Shown here: positions 54,073-62,780 of the stretch, piece after piece
Numbering within the stretch: position 1 is the stretch's first letter
How the letters are laid out: the number at the start of each line of letters is the position of its first letter
Assembly: GCA_963777725.1 (NCBI GenBank)
Contig: CAVZRR010000020.1
Coordinates: 450,728-514,727 of the forward strand
Source of the DNA: RPQJ01 sp963777725
GTDB taxonomy: Bacteria > Pseudomonadota > Gammaproteobacteria > Steroidobacterales > Steroidobacteraceae
Length of the DNA stretch: 64,000 nt
Reading direction: 5' to 3'
Translations under genes and position numbers: made by a program
Notes under the pieces: generated by a model
Databases searched by the model: none
Told to the model about the DNA's origin: nothing
What the model saw: the letters and a program-made list of their open reading frames with translations, nothing else

Positions 54073-56067
54073 GTGTCCGACGCGAGCGCCAATGACTCCG
54101 ACGGCATCTGGCAGCAATTGCGCCGCCGCCGGGTCGTGCAATGGGCGATCGCGTACGCCGCTGCCGGGTGGGGCTTCCTTCAGGGCCTGGAATATGTCGG
54201 CGAGGCGTTCGGCTGGTCGAGCGCGATCCGGCAAGTAGCGATTCTCGTCGTCCTGGTGGGGCTACCGTTCGTGATCATGGTCGCGTGGTATCACGGCGAT
54301 CGTGGCAAGCAGCGCGTCACCGGGACCGAAGTCACGATGCTGGTACTGCTCGCAGCAGCCGGCGTTCTGTTCGTCGTTGCTGCCACCAGCGCATGGCTCC
54401 TGTCTCGGTCGGGGTTTGCTGGGCAAAATCCACTCGCGGACTCTCGTTACTCGATGCTGACCGACTTCGAGGGCATCGAGCAGGCGGCCGCAATTTCGCG
54501 CGACGGAAAGTTCGCGGCATTTCTCTCGAACCGCGACGGCCCGATGGATGCGTGGGTGACACAGATCGGTTCGGGCGAATTCCACAACCTCACGCGTGGC
54601 GAACTGCAGGGGTTGTTCAACGACGAAGTTCGCAACGTCGAATTCACGCCCGACGGAACGCAGGTGACGCTGTGGGCCCGTACGTCCGGGCCTGAGGAAG
54701 ATCAGCGCCGAATCGACGTCTGGTCGGTCCCTACGATGGGCGGGACGCCACGTCCGATCCTACCGGGCGTCGTGGAACTCGCTTGGTCCGGGGACGGGGA
54801 GCGGCTCGCCTATCACACGGCCGCGCCGGGGGACCCCATCTACGTCACCGACGCCGGCGAGACAGAGGGACGCCAGGTCTATGCCGCGCAGGCGGGCACG
54901 CACTGCCATTACCCCACTTGGTCGCCCGACGACGAGTACGTCTATTTCGTGCAAGGAAAGCCACCCGACGTCATGGACATCTGGCGGGTCCGGTCAGACG
55001 GAACCGGTGCCGAGCGCATGACCTTCCACGCCTCGCGAGTAGCGCATCCAGTCTTCGTCGACCGGCGCAAACTGGTCTATCTCGCGACGAGCGATGACGG
55101 TTCGGGACCCTGGCTGCACGTGCTCGACACACGACGCGGGGAGTCCCGGCGCGTGCACACCGGTACCGACCGCTATGAATCGCTGTCCGCGAGCGCCGAT
55201 GGCCGGCGATTGCTGGCGACTGTCGTGCGACCGATGTCGACACTCTGGCGGCTGCCGGTCACCAATGGCGTGACCGACGAGTCGGCGGCCACGCGTATCG
55301 CGCTGCCGACCACCGCGGCACGATCGCCGCGGTACGGTCCGGGTTACCTGCTGTACGTGTCCTCGAAACGTGGACAGGAGGGCATCTGGAAGCTCGCCGG
55401 CGGCGATGCAACGGAGCTCTGGAGCCGGCCAAAGACACGCCTCGTCGGCGCGCCGGCGGTCTCCCCGGACGGGCGGCACGTCGCGTTCACGGCCGAGCGC
55501 AACGGCGAGTCGCGGCTGCACGTGATGGGTGCGGACGGGTCGGGCGTGCGAATGCTGGCGAGCGCACTCGAGGTGCACGGATCGCCGACCTGGGCGCATG
55601 ACGGCCAGGCGATCGCGGTGTCGGCATTGGAGGAAGGGGAACCAAGGATATTCAAACTCCCGCTGGATGGTCGTGCGCCCGTCCAGCTGGTGCATCACTA
55701 CGCAACGGAACCGAACTGGTCACCGACCGGTGCGTTTCTCGTCTACGCAGGCCCGCAGGTCGGGGTCAATTTCGACGTTCGGGCCGTGACGGCGGATGGC
55801 AAGCCCCGCGTGCTGCCGCAACTGACCTTGACCCGCGGCGCCGAGCGGATGGCCATCCTGCGTGACGGCGAGGCGATGGTCGTGCTGCGCGGCGAAATCG
55901 GCAATCGTAACCTGGTCGTGTTCGATCTCGAGTCAGGCGTCGAGCGGAAACTGACCAGCTTCGGACCCGACGTCACAGCGGGCGACTTCGACGTCTCGAG
56001 CGACGGTGGCGAGATCGTCTTCGAGCGACGGGTCGAGTCTGCGGACATCTTGATGATCGAGAGGTGA
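54073..56067 (+). CDS. Membrane-anchored TolB-like beta-propeller protein
   Basis: 664 residues from GTG 54073. The N-terminal basic stretch (WQQLRRRRVVQWAIAYAAAG) and three likely membrane segments (to about residue 115) match a conserved module of gammaproteobacterial signalling proteins. The rest is a beta-propeller with repeated WD40/PD40 motifs (SRDGKFAAFLSNRDG, SPDDEYVYFVQG, SPDGRHVAFTAERNGESRLH). No enzymatic site is evident. It may be a regulator or scaffold; the function is unknown. It diverges from the monooxygenase. Confidence 0.72.
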   Translation: MSDASANDSDGIWQQLRRRRVVQWAIAYAAAGWGFLQGLEYVGEAFGWSSAIRQVAILVVLVGLPFVIMVAWYHGDRGKQRVTGTEVTMLVLLAAAGVLFVVAATSAWLLSRSGFAGQNPLADSRYSMLTDFEGIEQAAAISRDGKFAAFLSNRDGPMDAWVTQIGSGEFHNLTRGELQGLFNDEVRNVEFTPDGTQVTLWARTSGPEEDQRRIDVWSVPTMGGTPRPILPGVVELAWSGDGERLAYHTAAPGDPIYVTDAGETEGRQVYAAQAGTHCHYPTWSPDDEYVYFVQGKPPDVMDIWRVRSDGTGAERMTFHASRVAHPVFVDRRKLVYLATSDDGSGPWLHVLDTRRGESRRVHTGTDRYESLSASADGRRLLATVVRPMSTLWRLPVTNGVTDESAATRIALPTTAARSPRYGPGYLLYVSSKRGQEGIWKLAGGDATELWSRPKTRLVGAPAVSPDGRHVAFTAERNGESRLHVMGADGSGVRMLASALEVHGSPTWAHDGQAIAVSALEEGEPRIFKLPLDGRAPVQLVHHYATEPNWSPTGAFLVYAGPQVGVNFDVRAVTADGKPRVLPQLTLTRGAERMAILRDGEAMVVLRGEIGNRNLVVFDLESGVERKLTSFGPDVTAGDFDVSSDGGEIVFERRVESADILMIER

Positions 56068-56123
56068 GGCCCTGGGGCAGGGGCGCTCGACATCGGCCTC
56101 GAATTACACTATCCGCTTCCCCT

Positions 56124-56576
56124 ATGCTTTCCCTCGACCTCACCTTCATGTCCCGCGCTCTCGAGCTGGCCCGCATGGCCGAGGCGGCTGGAGAGGTGCC
56201 CGTCGGTGCCGTGATCGTCAGGGAGGGTGAGATCGTGGCGGAGGGCTGGAACCGGCCAATTGGCACATGCGATCCGACCGCGCACGCGGAGATCGTGGCA
56301 CTCCGCGCGGCGGGACAGGCGCTTGGCACGTATCGGCTGACGGGCACGACGCTCTACGTGACGTTGGAACCTTGCGCGATGTGCGCTTCGGCGATGGTCC
56401 ACGCACGCGTCGAGCGGCTGGTGTACGCCGCCACCGACCCGCGGGCCGGGGCAGCCGGTTCGGTGTTCAACATCGTGCAGCACTCGGCGCTGAATCACCG
56501 GCTGGAGTGCACGGCCGGAGTGCTCGCAGACGAATGCTCGGCGTTGCTCAGGAACTTTTTCCTGGCGCGGCGCTGA
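56124..56576 (+). CDS. tadA: tRNA-specific adenosine deaminase TadA
   Basis: Makes inosine at the wobble position of tRNA-Arg(ACG). 150 residues. The zinc site and catalytic Glu are in DPTAHAEIVAL and TLEPCAMCASAMVHARV. The gene's end overlaps the convergent mltF stop by 29 bases. Confidence 0.96.
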   Translation: MLSLDLTFMSRALELARMAEAAGEVPVGAVIVREGEIVAEGWNRPIGTCDPTAHAEIVALRAAGQALGTYRLTGTTLYVTLEPCAMCASAMVHARVERLVYAATDPRAGAAGSVFNIVQHSALNHRLECTAGVLADECSALLRNFFLARR

Positions 56577-58077
56577 TCGACGGACCGAGCATCGTCAGCG
56601 GACCGGTCGGCGCCGGTTTGCGCGGCGGAGCCGCCTTGGGTTGGCGCTTGGCCGGCGCAGGCGAGGGTGCCGGCTGCGCCTTCGGCTGTGGCTGCGCAGG
56701 CGATTTCTCCGCGGCTCGATCCGCAGCAGCGGGCGCCGATCCGATCCCGGCGACCGCGAGGATGTTCAAGTAGGCCTGCACGTTGTCGACGTAGCGCACC
56801 GGCTCCCAACCTCGCGCATATCCGCGACGAGTGCGTGTATACCAACGCTCCTGGCTGAGCAGCGGCAGGATCTCCCTCACGTCCTCCCATCGATCCGGAT
56901 TGCGGCCCTGTTGTTGCGTCAGGATTCGCGCGTCCTCGACGTGGCCGAACCCGACGTTGTAGGCGGCCACGGCGAACCAGGTGCGGTCGGGCTCCTCGAT
57001 GCGCGGGGGCACTGTGTCGAGCAGGCGCGACAGGTACTTGGCGCCGCCGAAGATGCTGGCGCGCGGGTCGAGCCGATTCCCGGCGCGCATCATCGCGGCC
57101 GTATCCTCGGTGAGCTGCATCAGTCCGCGGACGCCGGTGAACGACACCGCGCCCGGGTCCCATTTCGATTCCTGGTATCCCATCGCGGCCAGCAGCCGCC
57201 AGTCGAGCTGGTACTTGTCGGCCGCCTCCTTGAACCAGTCGAGGTAGCGCGGCAGCCGCGTCTGCACGTGCTCGAGGAAATTGCGGGAGAACACGTAGTC
57301 GAAGCGATCCTTGTTACCGTAGTAGCGATCGAGCAGTTGCGCAATCAGGCCCTCGGCGCGTATGCCGGCATAGAACGCATTGACCCGGTCGAGCAGCGTC
57401 CGGTCGTGGCCGGCCGTGCTCACGACCCAGGAGATCGCCCGCTCAGGCGACAAGTCGAGCGCGATCGCCAGTTCGGGGTGGATCGCACGATTGAGCGCGA
57501 ACTCCGTCGAACTCGCCAGCGTGTACTGCACGTCACCGCGGGACACCCCGGCCAGGATCTCCTCGGTATCGGTGTCGCTGCGCTCGACCCACACCAGGTC
57601 CGGATAACGCAGCCGCAGTTCCTCGAGCGTGCGCTGGTGCGCGCTGCCCTGGGCGACTTCAATCTGGCCGCGCGACGCCTGCCGGATCGAGGCCGGCCGA
57701 GTCCCGCGACGCCGATACACCAGGTGCTCCCGGACCCGGTGATAGCCGGGGCCATAGTGCGCATTGCGCGGCAATTCGATACCGGTAGTGAGTCCCGCCG
57801 CGGCGACGTGGGCGCGCCCGGCAGTGACCTCCCGGACGGCTTCCTCGCGCGTCCGCACGGTGTAGAGGCGCAACGCGACCCCCAAGTGCTCGGCGAAGCG
57901 ACTTGCGAGTTCGTAGGCCGGGCCCTCCGGGCCGTGGCTGCCGAGGTAATAGGAATCCGGACTGTTGCGCGTCACGACCCGCAGCTCCCCCGACTCGAGG
58001 ATCTGTTGCAGCAGCCCGGGCGGCTGGGAACAGGTCCCGAGCAGCAGGGTCGCGATCAGCGCAAGCAGGGGCTTCAT
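56548..58077 (-). CDS. mltF: Membrane-bound lytic murein transglycosylase F
   Basis: 509 residues from ATG 58077. A signal sequence with LLLGTC (Cys16, an imperfect lipobox) is followed by a substrate-binding-like domain (about residues 28-255, with RVVTRNSPDSYYLGSHGPEG). The lytic domain carries the catalytic Glu in AAMGYQESKWDPGA and GVRGLMQLTEDTA. The C-terminus (about 50 residues) is rich in Pro, Ala and Lys. It cleaves glycan strands with formation of anhydro-muramic acid. tRNA-Ser diverges from its start. Confidence 0.93.
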   Translation of the reverse strand: MKPLLALIATLLLGTCSQPPGLLQQILESGELRVVTRNSPDSYYLGSHGPEGPAYELASRFAEHLGVALRLYTVRTREEAVREVTAGRAHVAAAGLTTGIELPRNAHYGPGYHRVREHLVYRRRGTRPASIRQASRGQIEVAQGSAHQRTLEELRLRYPDLVWVERSDTDTEEILAGVSRGDVQYTLASSTEFALNRAIHPELAIALDLSPERAISWVVSTAGHDRTLLDRVNAFYAGIRAEGLIAQLLDRYYGNKDRFDYVFSRNFLEHVQTRLPRYLDWFKEAADKYQLDWRLLAAMGYQESKWDPGAVSFTGVRGLMQLTEDTAAMMRAGNRLDPRASIFGGAKYLSRLLDTVPPRIEEPDRTWFAVAAYNVGFGHVEDARILTQQQGRNPDRWEDVREILPLLSQERWYTRTRRGYARGWEPVRYVDNVQAYLNILAVAGIGSAPAAADRAAEKSPAQPQPKAQPAPSPAPAKRQPKAAPPRKPAPTGPLTMLGPSISAAPGKSS

Positions 58078-58114
58078 GGTCGCTCCATGGTTGCTATAGA
58101 ATACGCGGCCCTTG

Positions 58115-58207
58115 GGAGAGGTACCGAAGTGGTCATAACGGCGCCGACTCGAAATCGGATGGGGGCATAACCGCCCCACGTGGGTTCGAATCCCACCCTC
58201 TCCGCCA
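58115..58207 (+). tRNA. tRNA-Ser (CGA)
   Basis: 93 bases including an encoded CCA. The acceptor GGAGAGG pairs with CCTCTCC. The anticodon loop CTCGAAA in stem CCGA/TCGG gives CGA, which reads UCG. The long variable arm and the T-loop GGTTCGAATCC are present. Confidence 0.96.
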
Positions 58208-58237
58208 AGCTACGCCCGCGCAAGCGGGCGTTTGCGT
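58188..58237 (+). repeat. tRNA-Ser 3' end direct repeat, copy A
   Basis: 50 bases from the T arm of tRNA-Ser through its terminator hairpin. 47 of 50 bases recur at 58379-58428, 191 bases downstream. Confidence 0.95.
58213..58233 (+). terminator. Rho-independent-like terminator after tRNA-Ser
   Basis: A seven-pair stem CGCCCGC/GCGGGCG closes a GCAA tetraloop and is followed by TTT. It lies 6 bases after the tRNA CCA. Confidence 0.6.
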
Positions 58238-58378
58238 ATGGAGAGGGTGCGGGTTCGAATACGAGTGGGGCGGGGTCCGCCCAGTGGGTTCGACAAATCG
58301 GCGGGATGCCGATTTGCACGTGCTCGGCCGGGGGCGGTCGAGCACGCCCAACGGGCGAGGCACATGGATGTGCCGAGT

Positions 58379-58428
58379 GAATCCCACCCTGTCCGCCAAG
58401 CTACGCCCGCGCTAGCGGGCGCTTGCGT
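58379..58428 (+). repeat. tRNA-Ser 3' end direct repeat, copy B
   Basis: Includes the tRNA 3' part from the T stem, the CCA, and a second copy of the terminator hairpin with loop GCTA. Three bases differ from copy A. No 5' part of a tRNA precedes it. Confidence 0.95.
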
Positions 58429-58599
58429 TGGCTCGGTCACCAGGTCTTGTTGGTCTGGCGAAGGATCTAAGGTGGAAAGCAGACCTTGACGAATTTCCGA
58501 GTTCGGCCAGGACCAGCCCGTCGCGCCCGCGACTCACTCGCCGCGGTAGCGGATGCTTAGCTCGGGCAGTGCCTGCAACCGACCCGACGGTGGTCATGC

Positions 58600-59565
58600 T
58601 CAAAAGTCAGGATCCGGGAATTCTGGCTCGCGGCCCTCGTGAAAGGCCCGGCTGCCCTCGACGCGGTCCGGATGAACTACCGAGCGCCAGTGCTGGTCCA
58701 TCATGATCGCGCTGGCCTGCTCGATGGTCTCGCCTGACCCGAGAACGACCGCACGCTTGACTGCCTGGACTGCCGTCGGCGAGTTGCTGGCAATGGTGTT
58801 CGCGATGCGCAGCACCGCGGGCATGAGCTCCGAGCGCGGGTAGATTTCGTTGACCATGCCCAATCGGTACGCCTCTTTGGCGCTGAGCGGCTCCCCGGTC
58901 ATCAGCATCTGCATCGCCTTTCCCGGTGGGAGCAGGCGCGGCAGAAAAACCGGCGCGCCGCCACCGGCAGACAGCCCAACGATCGCTTCCGGCTGGCTGA
59001 AGGCAGAATCGTCGGATGCGATGATGAAGTCCGTGCTGATGGCGATCTCACAGCCACCACCGTATGCCATTCCATCGACAGCAGCGATGATCGGCCGGCG
59101 GAACTGACGTACCGTGTAGATGAGCCGATCAAAAACCTGCCGTTGGCGCAGCCACTGTTCCTTCGTCATCTCCTTGCGCTGGAACAGGTCGCCGCCAACC
59201 GAGAATGCCCGATCTCCGGCTCCCGTGAGAATCACCACTCGAATCGAGACTCGAGCAGCGATCGACTCCAGCGCTTCGATCATCTCCGCCGCCAGTTCGG
59301 TCGTGATCGCGTTGTCGGCCTGAGGTCGGTTCAGGGTGACCACGGCGACCTTGCCATCGGACAAATAGTCAACGAGCACCAGGCGATCAGGCTCCACGGC
59401 GCTGGTCGGCGCCCGGTAACCGAGCTTCGCCATGCGCGTAGACGCCTCGGTGTGCCCGGGTGCCGTCTGCGGCTGGGCTTGTGGCGTCGCCTGTCCCCAC
59501 GCTAGAACTGGCATGCCCAGAGCAATGAAGACAGCGACGATTGTGAGCGATCGAATACCAAGCAT
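58600..59565 (-). CDS. Enoyl-CoA hydratase/isomerase family protein with signal peptide
   Basis: 321 residues. ATG 59565 has GGGAG 7 bases upstream. Residues 1-26 form a Sec-type signal (SLTIVAVFIALGMPVLAWGQ), which is unusual for this cytoplasmic family. The crotonase domain is complete: VVTLNRPQADNAIT, the oxyanion region GDRAFSVGGDL, and both catalytic glutamates (GGGCEIA and FSQPEAIVGL). A later ATG at 59433 would give a cytoplasmic form but lacks as good a ribosome-binding site. It is downstream of the rhodanese gene on the same strand with a 140-base gap. The substrate is unknown. Confidence 0.82.
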   Translation of the reverse strand: MLGIRSLTIVAVFIALGMPVLAWGQATPQAQPQTAPGHTEASTRMAKLGYRAPTSAVEPDRLVLVDYLSDGKVAVVTLNRPQADNAITTELAAEMIEALESIAARVSIRVVILTGAGDRAFSVGGDLFQRKEMTKEQWLRQRQVFDRLIYTVRQFRRPIIAAVDGMAYGGGCEIAISTDFIIASDDSAFSQPEAIVGLSAGGGAPVFLPRLLPPGKAMQMLMTGEPLSAKEAYRLGMVNEIYPRSELMPAVLRIANTIASNSPTAVQAVKRAVVLGSGETIEQASAIMMDQHWRSVVHPDRVEGSRAFHEGREPEFPDPDF

Positions 59566-59705
59566 TTTCTTACTCCCATTCTGCAGACCTGATTCCCGTC
59601 CGTCGCGCTCCTGACCGCGCTGACGCACGGCCTGCGTAGGTCCGGTCTGGTCCACTAGAGGCTGACGAAGCCGTGGCAGTGGCCGCCGTCTGGCATCGAC
59701 ACGAT

Positions 59706-60293
59706 CTACCGTTCCGTTGGGAGCACCATGCGGGCCGGATCGGGCTGGTATGTCCACGGCAACCCGGAATTCCTCCAGCCGTTCACCATCCGCTGGCCGT
59801 TGAAGACGCTCCCCGGGTCCTTCACCGAGTCGCCCTCGAAGCCGTCGGTGATGTTGTAGACGTTCTTGAAGCCCGCCTGAGCCAGCGCGTTGACGGCCAT
59901 TGCACTGCGCCCCCCTGAACGACACATCACCAGCAACGTGTCCTCAGGTTTCGCGATACTGCGAACCCGGTCGACGAAGTCGGGCAACGGGCGCATCGGG
60001 AACTGCTTCTTGGCCGCATCCCATTCGAAGGTCTGGGCGGCGAGTGGCACATTCCACGCCATCTCCGCATGGCCGATGAAGAGGTATTCCTCCGGCGTGC
60101 GGACGTCGAGGACCGTCACCTTGTCGGGGGCTGATCGCCATTTTTCGAAGGCCTGTTGCGCCGTGAGATAGAGGCCGATGGTCGTCTGCTTCTCGGCCGG
60201 CAACGGCGCCGCTTCCGCGGCACCCGCGAACGGCGATCCGGCCAGGCACGCCATCCCGACCGCGATCGCCAGGAAACGAGGAATCGACGCCAT
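59706..60293 (-). CDS. Exported rhodanese-like protein
   Basis: 195 residues. A signal peptide (residues 1-28, FLAIAVGMACLAGSPFAG, cut near AEA) is followed by a single rhodanese domain: VTVLDVRTPEEYLFIGHAEM and the active loop VMCRSGGRSA with Cys124. The C-terminal tail (MVNGWRNSGLPWTYQPDP) is shared with other periplasmic rhodaneses. Its start is 2 bases after the stop of the DszB-like gene, so the two are translationally coupled. It may carry persulfide sulfur or bind a sulfur product; this is inferred. Confidence 0.87.
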   Translation of the reverse strand: MASIPRFLAIAVGMACLAGSPFAGAAEAAPLPAEKQTTIGLYLTAQQAFEKWRSAPDKVTVLDVRTPEEYLFIGHAEMAWNVPLAAQTFEWDAAKKQFPMRPLPDFVDRVRSIAKPEDTLLVMCRSGGRSAMAVNALAQAGFKNVYNITDGFEGDSVKDPGSVFNGQRMVNGWRNSGLPWTYQPDPARMVLPTER

Positions 60294-60295
60294 GA

Positions 60296-61582
60296 TCAGC
60301 CGATCCGCCTCGATTCCGCCTGCAGTTCGGTTACCTCAGGCAGCTTCTCCGCGGATTTCTTCTTCCACTGCTCCTCGATCAGGTCCTTGGCCGCCTGTTC
60401 CATGAACTCCGGGGCTGCCCAGGCGCGCACGTCAAAGTCGTTCTTGATGTAGCCGTGCTTGAGCATGAACTCCTTGCCGGTCTCGACGCACTCCAGGTTC
60501 TGGGGCGACAGGTTCGGCACCAAGTCGACATCCTTGATGCCCTGATAGGTGTCCTCGGGATCGCGGTAGAACGTCTGCCGATCGAGCAGGTGCGCCGCTG
60601 CCTCCGGGAACTGGTTGGCCCAGCGCCCCACCTTGATCATGGCCTTCATGTACGTGACCACCAGTTCGGGGTGCTCATTCGCCATCACGTCGGTGCAGGT
60701 GATCACGGCGGGCGTGTTCGCAACCTGCAACCGATAGTCCGGGTACCGGGTCAGGTCTTCGATCATCCTGATCTTGCCCGTGTCTTCCTGCAGGTGCTGG
60801 AAGACCTTGCTCTGCGTGTAGATCGCATCGACCTTGCCGCTGAGCAGCGCGGCCTCCATCGGACGGAAGGCGAGGTCGCGCTTGTGATCACGCGTTGCCC
60901 AGAGGTCCGTTGGATTGATCAAGGGCTCCAGCATCTGTGGCTTGTCGTACCAGTCATCGGCATAGGGGAATTCGACGATCTGCACATCCTTCATGGTCAT
61001 GTCGTTCAACATGAGCATGTTGGCGATGCCCATGTGCTCCTGGATGCGCCACCAATCGTTCTTGATGGTGTTCAGGCTCTTGGAAAGCGCGATCCGCTTG
61101 CCCTTCAGGTCCTTCATCCGGTAGATCGGGTCGTCCGTGCGCACCGCCATGCAGCCGCCCTCATAGACCCAGGTGCAGCCGAGCAGGCGGGTCCTGCGGA
61201 TATCGGCCTGCACATGGATCGGGGGGTACAACCCGCCGAAGCGGATCAGGTTGTCCTGGTTATGGATGTAGTGCGGATACCAGTCGGTCTCGCGACGGCT
61301 GCGCATGTACGAGTAGTCGATGCCGATCGCTTTGAAGTCGGTCTTGCACCAGCCGAGTTCCTGGTCGATGTTGTTCGCCGACACCATCGGACAGTTGGTG
61401 AAGTAAACCTCCTTCCAGTTCAGGGGCACGGTGCCGCCTTTCCGACCGCCTGACGGTGCCGCGGGAGCGGCCTGCGCGTGCGCGCCCGGCGCGACCGACG
61501 CCAGCGCGGCCCCGGCGGCCATCGTTCCGGCAGCGAGCAATGCCTCGCGTCGAGTGAAGCCGCGTTTCGAATGATCGCTCAT
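60296..61582 (-). CDS. Tat-exported DszB/NMT1-like protein (putative desulfinase or substrate-binding protein)
   Basis: 428 residues with a periplasmic-binding-protein fold. The N-terminus has a twin-arginine signal (KRGFTRREALLAAGTMAAG). The mature part shows FTNCPMVSANN (Cys64), PHYIHNQDNLIRFGG (His104, Arg114, Gly117), TRLLGCTWVYEGG, DDPIYRMKDLKGKRIALS and, near the end, WAAPEFMEQAA. These positions match the catalytic Cys27, His60, Arg70 and Gly73 of Rhodococcus DszB (hydroxybiphenyl sulfinate desulfinase), with the same 10-residue His-Arg spacing. Usual annotation would be an ABC transporter substrate-binding protein, but no permease or ATPase gene is present. It diverges from an AraC-type regulator. 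Confidence 0.78.
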   Translation of the reverse strand: MSDHSKRGFTRREALLAAGTMAAGAALASVAPGAHAQAAPAAPSGGRKGGTVPLNWKEVYFTNCPMVSANNIDQELGWCKTDFKAIGIDYSYMRSRRETDWYPHYIHNQDNLIRFGGLYPPIHVQADIRRTRLLGCTWVYEGGCMAVRTDDPIYRMKDLKGKRIALSKSLNTIKNDWWRIQEHMGIANMLMLNDMTMKDVQIVEFPYADDWYDKPQMLEPLINPTDLWATRDHKRDLAFRPMEAALLSGKVDAIYTQSKVFQHLQEDTGKIRMIEDLTRYPDYRLQVANTPAVITCTDVMANEHPELVVTYMKAMIKVGRWANQFPEAAAHLLDRQTFYRDPEDTYQGIKDVDLVPNLSPQNLECVETGKEFMLKHGYIKNDFDVRAWAAPEFMEQAAKDLIEEQWKKKSAEKLPEVTELQAESRRIG

Positions 61583-61745
61583 GTCCTGCTCCGGTGAGTT
61601 TGAGGCCCATGCTCGGGCCAATAGCAGCAGGTAGTTCACCAGATGAGCCCCGCGCGAGTTACACAGTTTCCGACACATGAGGCACATTTTCTGACATGCT
61701 TGGCTGCGGCTTTCCGCAGTCCTTTCGCCACGGGTCATGGATTGA

Positions 61746-62780
61746 ATGGGTTCCGGACGCGCACTTCGCAGATCCCGTGACTCGACGCTCGCCATCGGCC
61801 CGCTGTTGGCGGCTCTTGAAGTCCTCGAGCGCCTGGGCGCTGACGTCGCGGCCGTGCTCGCGGAAGCCCGGATGACGCGCAAGCAGTTCGAGAGCCCTGA
61901 CAACGTGATCTCCTACGATGCGATGGGCCGCTTGTTTGCGCGCGGGGTCGCGCACACGGGTTGCCAGCACCTGGGGCTTCTCGTTGGCCAGCCGGGCGGC
62001 CTGCATTCCCTGGGCTTGGTCGGTCTGCTCGTGAGATCCTCGAGGGACGTCGGAACGGCGCTGCGAAGCCTGGAGCGCCACTTCCATCTGCGGGTCCGCG
62101 GTGCGGCCCTGGTCCTGGACGTGGACGGTCCCTCGACGCGAATGGGTCACGTCGTTCACGACCGAGTCGAGGCGACCGAGCAAATCAACGACGGTGCGCT
62201 CGCTGAAGTCTTCAATGTCTTGCGGGTTCTGTGTGGACCCAGGTGGCGGCCTACGGAGATCCAGTTCGCTCGCCGGATGCCGGCCGACCTTCGCCCGTTC
62301 CGGCGTTTCTTCGACGCACCGTTGCGCTTCGATGCAGACATGCACGCCGTGGTATTCAGCTCGCGATGGCTGAGCCACGAGCTCCTGGCCGTCGACCCGG
62401 AACTGCAACGCTTGCTGTCCCGGGAGATTGCCCGACTCGAGCAAACGCACGGCGAAAATTTTCCGGACCAGATCCGGACCGTGCTGCGGTCCTCGCTGTC
62501 GACCGGAACCGTCTCGGCGGAAAGCGTCGCCGGGCTATTCTCGATGCACCCCCGGACCCTGGCGCGCCGTCTCGAGGGCTTCGGCACGGGGCTTCGGGAA
62601 CTGCTCGAGGAGGCGCGCCACGACGCCGCGCGAGAGATGCTGGCGCACACGTCGCTCGACGTCGGCCAGATCGCGGAGTCGCTGGGCTATGCGCGCACGA
62701 GCGTTTTCACCAGGGCCTTCCGTCGTTGGAGCGGCACCACGCCCGTCGCCTGGCGCAAGATGCATCTAAGCGCGCGGTGA
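61746..62780 (+). CDS. AraC-family transcriptional regulator
   Basis: 344 residues. The N-terminal ligand-binding part (about residues 15-200, LARGVAHTGCQHLGLLVGQP-like in ARGVAHTG) is of the OruR type. The C-terminal pair of helix-turn-helices (SAESVAGLFSMHPRTLARRL and DVGQIAESLGYARTSVFTRA) binds DNA. It diverges from the DszB-like gene across 163 bases and probably controls that operon. The inducer is unknown. Confidence 0.9.
   Translation: MGSGRALRRSRDSTLAIGPLLAALEVLERLGADVAAVLAEARMTRKQFESPDNVISYDAMGRLFARGVAHTGCQHLGLLVGQPGGLHSLGLVGLLVRSSRDVGTALRSLERHFHLRVRGAALVLDVDGPSTRMGHVVHDRVEATEQINDGALAEVFNVLRVLCGPRWRPTEIQFARRMPADLRPFRRFFDAPLRFDADMHAVVFSSRWLSHELLAVDPELQRLLSREIARLEQTHGENFPDQIRTVLRSSLSTGTVSAESVAGLFSMHPRTLARRLEGFGTGLRELLEEARHDAAREMLAHTSLDVGQIAESLGYARTSVFTRAFRRWSGTTPVAWRKMHLSAR

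Larger units (their letters stand above)
58208..58599. other. 392-base gene-free stretch with structured tRNA-Ser-derived segment
   Basis: It holds no convincing gene. Between the two tRNA 3' copies there are two extra GGGTTCGA boxes (near 58251 and 58283) and four hairpins: 58268-58282, 58295-58315 (8-bp stem), 58320-58345 (7-bp stem) and 58359-58374 (7-bp stem). After copy B (58429-58599) nothing is recognisable. Confidence 0.7.
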
